From the NCBI GenBank assembly GCA_029255685.2, contig CM055313.2:39388079-39452078 (forward strand): DNA of 64,000 nt, given 5' to 3'. The notes below the pieces were generated by a model. That model did no database searches. It was not told the origin of the DNA and saw only the letters and a program-made list of their open reading frames with translations. This document shows positions 1 through 9,688 of this stretch, piece after piece. This DNA comes from Silene conica (taxonomy: Eukaryota > Streptophyta > Magnoliopsida > Caryophyllales > Caryophyllaceae). How positions within the stretch are numbered: the first letter of the stretch is position 1; every line of letters begins with the position of its first letter. The position numbers and the translations under genes were made by a program.

Positions 1-635
1 GAACAAGTGACACCAGCGACAAACACCCCTCCCACGACAACCCTAGGTGGTCAACGGTGACACCCCCATGACCAACATATAAACACCATACTACAAAGAT
101 TAAGTTTAGGCAATTATCATAAATAATTAGCATGAAATACACTTTAAAAACCGAAGCAAACACTGGAAGGAGAATAGAGAACGAAAAAGAAAACGACAGG
201 TCAGCCGAGTGTACCTCCTTATCTGCGTGAACGACCCACCTTAGACCGCCCCAATCCACCGTGTGAACCTCCCTTCCTTCTCTTTGATGTGGCGGCAGCA
301 GGTGTATGGGAGTGTGAGAGGTGTTACTCCGTTAGGGTTAGGTTTTTAGGCTAGGTTTTATGTGACGGCAGGCTGAGTAGGGTGAGATGTGTTTTTGTGT
401 AGTGTTGTGTCGAGTTGGGCTTCTTCTAGGCACACACTTCGAGGCCCAACTCTCCCATATCCCCTACTTGCTTAAAACCCAAAATACTCCTAATTCGCAT
501 ACCCGACCTCTATATTAATAACATAAAAGAAATAACGATACTTATTCGATAAATAAATTATTGAATATAACGTTCAAATCCCGTCAAAATAACTATTGAA
601 TTATAATAATATGAAGCAAAATACGAGGTATTACA
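1..635 (-). repeat. T1 3' LTR (partial)
   Basis: This is the terminal 635 bases of the LTR; the rest lies outside the window. It matches 5697-6331 except for a two-base change near 465-470 and one near 493. The low divergence implies a fairly recent insertion. Confidence 0.85.
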
Positions 636-988
636 GTCTTCCCTCCTTAAAATGAACTTCGTCCCGAAGTTCACCTCCCCATAGCGGTACGTAAAAAAAA
701 ATATATAACAAGCATAAACAATCATAAGTAGGACTTATATAAGTTTTCAAACACGAATTGTTACATTCTATCCTCGTTAAGAAAACTTTGTCCCCAAAGT
801 TTGACATACAACTTTATTTAAGGGCACTTCACGAAACATAATAAAATGCGTAACATAAGTAATCAAGATTACCAAATATATACAAACAATCACAACACAC
901 CAATTAGCCAGATCATAACGACTGGCCCTATCAAAATTCAGATTTTACAATCTCATCCCCCTTAAAACATGGTTACGTCCCCGTAACC
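636..988 (-). promoter_or_regulatory. Three tandem hairpin + polypurine-tract modules
   Basis: On the minus strand three modules follow one another. The LTR-proximal one has the perfect stem GAACTTCG/CGAAGTTC with loop GGA (654-672), then a purine tract, then the LTR start. The second has stem AAACTTTG/CAAAGTTT with loop GGGA (783-802), a purine-rich run and TGTAAC at 765. The third has stem GGTTACG/CGTAACC with loop GGGA (971-988), the purine run TTTTAAGGGGGATGAGA and TGTAAA near 949. Only the first borders a real LTR. The other two look like older or spare plus-strand priming sites, each followed by a vestige of an LTR start. Confidence 0.6.
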
Positions 989-3900
989 CCATAAATTCCA
1001 GTTTGAAATCTGTCTTACTCATTACGTTATCTCGTAAAGTCTTGGTCCAAGGGACTAAGTATCGTATTCTCCTCGTCGAGCCAAAGACCAAAGAAAAGGG
1101 GGTGAGTGAACTGGCGGAATAAAACCGTCAATCTATACTTCCATATCAATATCAATTTCGTACCCTGAATATAGTTCCATAACCAAGGTCACACTGGACC
1201 GTAACACAATATGGCACAACGGCCTAATAACTCATATCTCAATGCCCTTAACCAGTTCGCATCTCAATTTCAATATCGATATATTCAAAGGTTCAAAGAA
1301 CCATGCACAACCCTTAGAGGTGAGGCAAGAGTACGACAAAATTAATAATACAAGAAAAGAAAATAGAGCCCAGAAAGACAAAATAATAGGTACTTGTAAG
1401 TCCTCCCCCTTTGAATACACAAACACAGCCATAAAACATGAACAACATTGGCAGAGCAAACATTGAAATCATCTCGTCATTTAATCATCCCAACCTTAAC
1501 AATTATACCTTATCATCCATTACCTTTCATCATATTATTCACTTTATAAACAACTCAATTTTTCACTAACAGCCCAAACTCTTGTACATAAATCACAACT
1601 TCCCAGAGCCCAATGCAAAGACAAGGCTTACAAAATATTATAGGTAACTTTATACCCATACATTCCATGAGTGACAATGAAATAAGTTCCCCATAACCTC
1701 AGCACAGAAACCCGAACAATCACAAATCGATTATAAGAAATATAACGAACAACCTCGAACAGTAATAAGATTCATAGGATCGGTAGGATCATGTTACATA
1801 GTAAAACAGATTCGGAATAGATAACACTCATGTACCCTTGAAATTTATCACAAACTTAGTATACCAACGACAATGTAAACAATTAATAAGAATTAAATGT
1901 TTCATGCTCATAAACATATCATAGAAGCAAAATCATACTTTAGGAAGAGACATAAAGCAAAATTTTAATGAACGTAATTAAACATGGAGCATTGACATGT
2001 TTCACAAAATATACACCAATCATAGACTCACAAGACCGTTTAACATTCTCAGACGTCGATAGGTTAATCAAAACCACGTAGGTACATTTCCCGTTCACTC
2101 ACATTACATTCTTTATCATGAAGCTAGTAATATAGGTGACTTGCAAAATAAAAGGATATTATCCCACACAGATACAGAATATATCATATTGCAACCAATC
2201 ATCATGATTACTAAACAGCAAGCTTAAGCATGGTTTAACACATTGAAAATGTTTTGAAACGTTTGAAACATTGAAACGGTAATTTGTGACAATTTATAAA
2301 CACTAATCAAAAGGGCAATTCCACAAGCTACAATTAGGAACTATGGCTGCATGGGGACATTTTTTTTTTTTTTTCTTTTTTTTTTTTTTTAAATTGTAGT
2401 TCATAAATTATGAAAATTTAACGATAAAAACTAAACGAATGCACAACACTAAATCACATGCCAAACTAATTAATAACTCAATACATCGTGATCAGATTTT
2501 CAACATAGTAATATGTAGTTCATTTTATGGCACAACAGTATACCTGACGAAGTCACAGGGCTATTATATCAGGGAACTAGACAAAGTCGTACCTTTAATA
2601 TACGAAAGAACAACAACATAGTTCACGTTGTGCAAAATAATCACCACTAATTATAACAATTAAATTGCTATATAACTTTTACTCATGACATCGTGCTAAT
2701 ACTCTTACTAGTTAAATTCCATTCTATCACTTGTCAAGACTCTTCTCTGATAAACATGATTTTAACAACACATAGGAACATCACAAAATTATTTTTTTGA
2801 GGTCATAACAATAGAAGTAGGAGCGTCCGTATAATTGAAACTATTTTATATAAAACCCAACGAAATAAGCAAGATTACATTACCATGTAGTGAGGTCCAT
2901 ATTCTTATCATATGACTATTGTTCATGTTACTAAAGCCATAACAGGGTATCACGTGGTTACATCACATAAGCCACACTTGTTTAAACTTTTATATGAAAC
3001 TTTTATATCACACGATTTCAAACAATTAAACGTTACGCAGCAATATACCAAATCATAAATAAATAACAGCTTAGCTAACATGAGAGCGATCATAGTTCTT
3101 AGCAAATATATAAAGGACGAGCTAATCATAGGGACAGAATCGAACGCATATCTCAAGGAAATTAGTTCTTACTAACGCATAATCATAACTTATCCAGGCA
3201 CGAAAATATAATTAGGAGTTATTACCATGTCACATATTGATTACGAGCTTCATAACAACTTTTACATGCATCTAATAAGCCTAAAATTTTAAATACGATA
3301 TATGCCACATGACTATGTACGTTCATGGCTCAGGGAGACACCTTCCGCATATCACTAGACATGTATTACTTTAGCATTTAAATCCGATTGTTCATATCCA
3401 AATACCAAGCAATATATATTACAAAATTACGTTAATCATTTAATAACCAGATATCCTATAGACAATTTGAGACGCCCAAAATCACATAATCGTATCACTC
3501 TAACTCATTATACAATAAATATGCACGCATTCCCAGAAAATTTCAATTCAATTATTCAGATCAAACAACATTTCAATATCAGTCGTGTTCTTCTTATGCA
3601 CATCATCTTACTAGCCAAGCTTATATTCCCAACTCCTATTTCAAATTTTCATGTCCCCAATACTTGAGGTAAAACATATCTCAATCACATTCAATATCAA
3701 TCTCATGATTCACAATATTGATTACCAACCATATTCTTTCACAGCGCATCATTAACCATGTATCACATCATTACTTACCTCATTCCGCTCCTGTAACTAT
3801 TAGTACAACATACATTGGGTCTTTTCCTCTATTCTATGCTACCCACGCTCTACATCTCTCAAGGTAACCAGGTTAGACTGAAAGGGCCAGTGGCTTGGTT

Positions 3901-4023
3901 TGAGGGGGCCCCTAACTCATCCCAATACAGGGGGCTCCTTACAGTTACTAACTTGGGGTTCATTTTATTTGACTCTTCCTGTGTTCATTTTTTTTTTTTT
4001 TTGTTTAGGCCTGAGGATCGTTC
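989..4023 (-). other. T1 internal region without coding capacity
   Basis: This AT-rich stretch has only short chance reading frames and no gag, protease, RT or integrase motif. It contains an A/T-rich low-complexity run near 2360-2390. Parts are recognisably similar to 41708-44059, the second copy of this family, so the non-coding interior is a conserved feature of the family and not merely decay of one copy. Confidence 0.6.
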
Positions 4024-4035
4024 GCTCTGATACCA
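4024..4035 (-). other. T1 primer binding site (tRNA-iMet)
   Basis: The plus strand reads GCTCTGATACCA, the complement of TGGTATCAGAGC, the usual plant initiator-Met tRNA primer site. It lies three bases from the LTR edge and fixes the minus orientation. Confidence 0.9.
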
Positions 4036-4038
4036 CTT

Positions 4039-6331
4039 TGTAACACCCCCATTTATTTAAGAGCCTTTAGCAAGACATTCTTAACTAAATAGGACTGTTA
4101 CCATCTCGGAAAATCCGAGTTAGTGAATAACAAGGTAAACAAACCAAAGTACTTTATATATAAAAAAACTGATTAAATTTAAAATTGATATTACAATAAC
4201 TACGAGGTCCAAACTTTGATAAAGTGAAAGTACAACTGAAGATATCTAAGTGTGATCTAACTCTAAGTAGGTCCAAGCCATGTCTCTCTCCAAGCCCAAG
4301 CTCCTAATCCATCTGTCACTGACCTGTAAAATCTACTCCCCATTCCGGATCATCGTAGGTGTCACATGAATACACAGGGTCAACCGCGGGGTTGAGTAGG
4401 TAAAACAGATAAAACATAAATAGCAATAAACTGTATCCTCCTCCATCTCCATATCATTCGATCATCACCACAACTCCACCACATCACACCTCCATCACAC
4501 CACACCTCCCATCACACCACACCTCCCATGGCCATATCACAAGTCCCATATCACAAGACCCATATCACAAGACCCATATCACAAGACCCATTTCAGACCT
4601 CCCGATCTCCACAGTGATCAATAATAATAGTACAATCCACAGTACAGTAATAATCAATTATATAAAACTCGTAATAAGCATCACTTACACATTTCATGCC
4701 ATAACATGAATCATAATACATCCCCTACCTTGATTTGCAGAACAATACCCGAACAGCTGTCAGAAATATTCCACTTCGAGCTCGTTTCCTATAAACAGTA
4801 TTTTACTATCAACTTTTATTCGTACAACCAACCACTACTAATTGCTTAATTGATCACATCCATAAGGATTTACTTAACACAAAACGCAAGTATACATATC
4901 AATTATTATCAACTCATTATCCACATCAACCATCATTAGCCAATTATACTTACCAATCAAAAAGAATAGACTTACTACATATATAACTTACTAAAAATAT
5001 TAATACTATCATTATCATTATTGGCTATCCATATAACAATCCAATGGTAAACATTACTAGTAATATTATCATACAATAACCATAAACATACTACATACAT
5101 GTGATCATATTCAATACCAATAACAACTACTAAAACTTTAATAAATAAACATACTCCCATCACAATATTAACAATAATTATAATATAAGATTAATAGTAA
5201 TAGCATCATGTACTTATAATAATAATATCAATAATAATAGTAATAAAACAATCGAAATAACAACTACAACTCGAACAGCCCACAACTCGAACAGACCACC
5301 CACGACTTCTTGACAGCCCTAAAACACTGCCCCATCGACCACCTTACGCCACCCCGACCACCGCCTACCCACGGTGGCTGCCCTCACCGCACCATGGAGC
5401 ATCCATTGACACCAACCCCTGAACCTAACTCGACCCTAGCAGCCCGTGACACTGGTCCCAAACACCCCTGGTCAGAACCCAAACAACTCCTCTGTTTTTA
5501 CTTTGAGAACCACCCCAAACGAGAACCGTGACGACAACCGCCCTTAACCACCACACCCACCGTGACAGCCACCAAACAGAACCCCTCACTACACTCTAGC
5601 AATCTACCCTAACACCCATAACCAACGTGACCAAGAGACCTGTCGAATCCATACGCGAAAACTACTGCTCCTGACTGTGTTATGAAAACGACAGAGGAAC
5701 AAGTGACACCAGCGACAAACACCCCTCCCACGACAACCCTAGGTGGTCAACGGTGACACCCCCATGACCAACATATAAACACCATACTACAAAGATTAAG
5801 TTTAGGCAATTATCATAAATAATTAGCATGAAATACACTTTAAAAACCGAAGCAAACACTGGAAGGAGAATAGAGAACGAAAAAGAAAACGACAGGTCAG
5901 CCGAGTGTACCTCCTTATCTGCGTGAACGACCCACCTTAGACCGCCCCAATCCACCGTGTGAACCTCCCTTCCTTCTCTTTGATGTGGCGGCAGCAGGTG
6001 TATGGGAGTGTGAGAGGTGTTACTCCGTTAGGGTTAGGTTTTTAGGCTAGGTTTTATGTGACGGCAGGCTGAGTAGGGTGAGATGTGTTTTTGTGTAGTG
6101 TTGTGTCGAGTTGGGCTTCTTCTAGGCACACACTTCGAGGCCCAACTCTCCCATATCCCATAATTGCTTAAAACCCAAAATACTCCTAATTTGCATACCC
6201 GACCTCTATATTAATAACATAAAAGAAATAACGATACTTATTCGATAAATAAATTATTGAATATAACGTTCAAATCCCGTCAAAATAACTATTGAATTAT
6301 AATAATATGAAGCAAAATACGAGGTATTACA
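4039..6331 (-). repeat. T1 5' LTR, about 2.3 kb
   Basis: The LTR begins on the plus strand with TGTAACACCCCC and ends with GAGGTATTACA. At 2293 bp it is long, as is usual for Tekay-type elements. Its left end is nearly the same as the start of the partial T2 LTR at 44060. It includes a short tandem repeat at about 4480-4600. Confidence 0.85.
4480..4600. repeat. Short tandem repeats inside T1 LTR
   Basis: Two adjoining tandem arrays are visible: CATCACACCACACCTCC-like units, then about four 14-base units of the form CCCATATCACAAGA. They probably arose by slippage. I see no comparable array in the part of the T2 LTR that is present. Confidence 0.7.
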
Positions 6332-7008
6332 AAATTGGACATCAAGAATTTGTCTCCCGCTATAACTTCTATCACTCTTGCGGATGGTACCGAGAAACTT
6401 CCTCTAGGGGTGCTTGAAGATGCTATTGTCAAGGTGGGAAATCTATCCATCCCACCGATTTCTTGATATTGGATGTCCCCGTCGGTAGCAACTCTTTCGT
6501 GATACTTGGTAGGCCATTCTTGGCCACCGGAGGAGCCACTATTGATGTTAAGAGAGGAAGACTATCATTCCAAGTGGGAGAGGAAGTGGCGGAGTTTGAA
6601 CTTCCGGAAGCTCCCGGTACAAGTTACAAAGGAGAAAATGTTGGCATGGTTGCAAGTTTGATGTTGAATGATGTCCCTAAGATGTTTGATGAAAAGGGAA
6701 TCATGAAAAGTATGACTTTGAATAATGAGGATGCTAGTTTCACTAGCGGGAAGTTGTTTTGTCCGAAGAAGAGGGACTGTGATAAAGAACAAGAGAAACC
6801 AAGTTGTGCTAGTTCTTTTAAAGTCCCTTTCGTTGAAAAAGGGGGCCTAGAGGAGCTAATTGCCGGAAAAGATGTCAAAGCTCGAAAGTTGATGTTGAGC
6901 AAGATGGAAACCCGAAGTGCGAGCAAGGTCGAGTGCCCGGCCGAGGCTGTTGACCTTTTCTTAAGGTCCTTAGCTAGCATGGACGAGGTTTCCACCTACA
7001 AAGATTGA
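6332..7008 (+). pseudogene. D protease C-terminal fragment
   Basis: The sequence encodes the C-terminal half of a plant Ty3 aspartic protease: an LADGTEKLPLGVLEDAIVKVG stretch, then LILDVP and VILGRPFLATGGATIDV, the conserved strand just before the end of the domain. The catalytic D-x-G motif would lie further left and is separated by the T1 insertion. A one-base frameshift near 6440-6455 separates the two halves, so the copy is broken. After the protease comes a basic, Lys/Ser-rich tail of about 100 residues ending at a stop at 7006-7008. No reverse transcriptase follows. The family match is clear; the exact lineage (Athila-like) is inference. Confidence 0.75.
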
Positions 7009-7957
7009 AGATTGATCGTGTAAGGTTTGGTAGAGTCACTTAATAACCACCGTTTGTAAGTATTAGTTTCCTTTCGTTCATCTAGTTTGCATGTTATTGT
7101 TAGTTCGAGTCTTAGTTTCTTTTTTTTAGCTTGCATGAGAAATTTGGAAATGTTGTTTGCTTGTTTGTGGTTATTTCTTGAGTATAGTCGGAGGATAGTA
7201 GGCAAAACCGTTGTTGGCAAAGTCGATTTTTATGTTCAAGTAAATTATTTTTCGAAATTGTGTACAGGTACTCCTAGCCGGCCTACCGGCCGACGGTACC
7301 ATACCGGCTGAGAGCACCTGGGCACATTTCTGTTTTTGATAATTTATTTGGCCAGATTTCATAATTTGCACTCCCAGCCTGCACCTAACCGGCAGCCGGT
7401 CAACCGGCTCAAAGACGAAGTACTTGTTCAAAAAAGGCGAAAAATCTAATGAAGCTTGATTCCCAGCCGGTACGCCGGCAGCCGGTCCACCGGCTGAGAA
7501 TCACGAATGTGTGAACCAAAATTGAAGAAAAAGGAAAGGAGAAGGATCCCCAGCCGGTCGGCCGGCAGCCGGTCCGCCGGTTGGGAGTTTTTGTAAGTTA
7601 AGTTTGAAGAAGAAGAGAAGGCTGAGAAGACTTGAAGAAGGATTTTGAGTCGGTCGGCCGGCAGCCGGTCCGCCGGCTCAGAATCAAATGCCTTAGAAAA
7701 ATTTCGCAAAAAATGAAAAAACCAAACCCTAACCCTAAGCCGGTCGGCCGGCAGCCGGTCCCGAACCGGCTAAGAGGCGTCTGTCGCGGGATTTAATACA
7801 CGAGACCCCTTCATCTTTTTTCCTCATTTCTCTTCATTTCTTCTTTTTTCTTCCTTATTTCCTCATCTCCCTCACATCCCTTACCTTCAAAAACCCATCC
7901 AAACACTCCAAATCAAAACCCCCTTTCATTCCCTCATCAAATCCCCTCAAAATAACC
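7009..7957 (+). repeat. D spacer with six GC-rich palindrome clusters
   Basis: Between the protease stop and the next ORF lie six clusters near 7271, 7371, 7462, 7549, 7646 and 7737, about 87-100 bases apart. Each has two GC palindromes of the type AGCCGG-n-CCGGC followed by AGCCGG-n-CCGGCT. The linkers are A/G-rich and AT-rich, unlike the clusters. After the last cluster comes a pyrimidine-rich leader (about 7806-7957) running up to the ATG of the next ORF, which looks like a plant 5' UTR. Confidence 0.75.
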
Positions 7958-9688
7958 ATGTCAGGAAGAACGGAAAGGAGATCGAAATCAAGGCATGACC
8001 CGATTGTAGAGCAAGAAGTGCAAACTGTCCGTGATAGTAGCATCATTGGTCCGGATCCTAGCTTTCCCGGACTCCAATTTGCTTCCATTCAACAAAAAGG
8101 TAATTTCATTTACTTTAAGCATCGCCCCCTTCATCCGACTAGGTTCATTGATAGGGTAGGTTTGAGGGAAATTGGGATTGAGAAAATTACTGCGGATTTG
8201 TTTGATGGTTTGGGGATGAAGACATTGTATGAAACTAGACCGGTTCACACTTCCCCTACGTTGACTTGGGAGTTTTTGAGCTCCCTTGTAGTTACTAAAA
8301 ACCGGTCTTTGGGGAAAGTGGTATTTTTGGAATTTTGCTTGATGAATAGGGAGCACCGTCTTACCTTAGAAAATTTTGCATTAATCTTTGGGCTCAACGG
8401 AAAATTTCCTATTAAGCCTCCGAAGGGTTTTGATACGGAGGCTATTTGGACCGCCATAACCGGTTTAGTAAGTGATAGGACTAAGAAGAAACCGGCTAAT
8501 AGGGTGCATTTGGCACCGATTAGGATTTGGCATAGGTTCATGGGGTGGACCGTCTTTTCTAGGGATGAGCCTCACAACTTTACTACTACGGAGCTCGAGA
8601 TTCTAGGGTGTTATTTGATTGATGGGCCGAAGCTCAATATTGCTCACCACATGGCGCTTCACTTGAGTAGGTTGGCATCCCAACCTCAGCTTACCACCCC
8701 CATATGCGTTGGAGGGATGGTCACCTTGATAGCCAACGACCTTTGTCATCGACACTTTACGGTGGACTACATTCAGGGTGAGAACGTGTTATCTCGCCGG
8801 TACTTACATGAGGCTTTGGGGTGGATAAAGTATAACCCCAACGATCTTAATGAGTATTGGCAGATTCGCGTGGATAATAAATTCAAAAATTCGGTGCCTT
8901 TGCCTAACACCGAGAGGATGAGAGTTGTGCCAGGGAAGACCTCATACCTCCTTGATATTGAGGTGGACCCCGATGAGCTCCCTCCCGATCAGCGTGCTCC
9001 GAGAGTATATGCCCGAGATAGGACCGGTACCACCACATCTGACCTCCCGTTTGAGCAGTTTCAGCAGCCCTCTGTTACCATGCCCCCTTTCCAGAGTGGT
9101 CCATCATACTTCCAGGGATCTACCTCCGGCTCCGGTCCATCTACTCAGTCTTTCACCATACCTCAGGACCTCGTTGACTTCATGGCCCGGGTTGATTTGG
9201 GTATGAAGAAGGCGGCAGACCTTGCAGACGAGCGTCAAGCATTGGCGGATGAGCGACATAGGGACTTGACTTATAGGCTTGGTTACATATACCACGATCA
9301 AGCCTATGGGCAATTCCCCAGCTATGACCAGTCTGTCTGCCAGGGACTTCATCATGAGGACGGTGGCCGCCCGTCTTACTACATGCCTCCCGAGAAAGGA
9401 TATGTGCCTCCAGAGGGGCGTTTTTTCGGGGAGATCAATGTTGCTCCGGGTTATTTCTCTAACCCGATCTTTCCCCTTAACTTCCGTGGGGACGTGGACT
9501 CGGCACCCCGCCCTCAAGGGCACCCTTCTCCCCATGGCATGTTTGGTGATCCGGGAGCTAGTGGCTCGCATGCCTCACCCTTCCGTGATTTCGTGAGCAA
9601 CCCGGGCGACTACATGGTAGTAGATGAGGGCAATGGAGAAGGCGATGTGAGCGGCAATGTTGGTGAGGATGAAAAAGATGATGATTGA
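7958..9688 (+). CDS. 576-residue plant transposon ORF of element D
   Basis: This is one open frame that starts at an ATG in the context AACCATGTC and ends TGA. The first 300 residues are globular and resemble the putative plant transposon protein / Athila ORF-1-like families found in the 3' part of Athila-type elements. Residues 350-400 are rich in Pro, Ser, Gln and Gly. Residues about 410-445 form a charged helix-prone segment, and the tail is strongly acidic. I see no signal peptide, membrane segment or catalytic motif, so an envelope role is not supported. The frame is fully open although the upstream protease is broken. It follows a palindrome array and a UTR-like leader, which suggests its own transcript. 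Function is unknown; family assignment is from memory. Confidence 0.7.
   Translation: MSGRTERRSKSRHDPIVEQEVQTVRDSSIIGPDPSFPGLQFASIQQKGNFIYFKHRPLHPTRFIDRVGLREIGIEKITADLFDGLGMKTLYETRPVHTSPTLTWEFLSSLVVTKNRSLGKVVFLEFCLMNREHRLTLENFALIFGLNGKFPIKPPKGFDTEAIWTAITGLVSDRTKKKPANRVHLAPIRIWHRFMGWTVFSRDEPHNFTTTELEILGCYLIDGPKLNIAHHMALHLSRLASQPQLTTPICVGGMVTLIANDLCHRHFTVDYIQGENVLSRRYLHEALGWIKYNPNDLNEYWQIRVDNKFKNSVPLPNTERMRVVPGKTSYLLDIEVDPDELPPDQRAPRVYARDRTGTTTSDLPFEQFQQPSVTMPPFQSGPSYFQGSTSGSGPSTQSFTIPQDLVDFMARVDLGMKKAADLADERQALADERHRDLTYRLGYIYHDQAYGQFPSYDQSVCQGLHHEDGGRPSYYMPPEKGYVPPEGRFFGEINVAPGYFSNPIFPLNFRGDVDSAPRPQGHPSPHGMFGDPGASGSHASPFRDFVSNPGDYMVVDEGNGEGDVSGNVGEDEKDDD

Larger units (their letters stand above)
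1..6331 (-). mobile_element. Tekay-like LTR retrotransposon T1, non-coding, left LTR cut by window edge
   Basis: Bases 1-635 repeat at 5697-6331 without indels and with three differences that I can see. This marks two LTRs. The orientation is minus. The complement of the tRNA-iMet primer site (GCTCTGATACCA) lies at 4024-4035 beside the right LTR, and a polypurine tract read on the minus strand lies at 636-653 beside the left LTR. The termini are TGTAATACC...GTGTTACA on the minus strand. The PPT neighbourhood (inverted GAACTTCG arms, then AAGGAGGGAAGAC) resembles plant chromoviruses of the Tekay/Del type. The internal 3.4 kb contains no gag or pol reading frame, so the element must depend on other elements for its proteins. 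It is inserted in the protease region of element D. The left target-site copy is outside the window. Confidence 0.8.

Noticed and set aside
6565..6995. Antisense frames over the D protease
   Set aside because: They mirror the codon structure of the real protease frame and have no independent support.
7722..7740. Telomere-like CCCTAA repeat
   Set aside because: Only two to three units, and similar short runs near 330 and 6026. No array, so chance or ordinary promoter-like sequence.
7958..9688. Envelope-like gene of an endogenous retrovirus
   Set aside because: Position after protease suggests it, but no signal peptide, membrane segment or Cys-rich ectodomain is seen.
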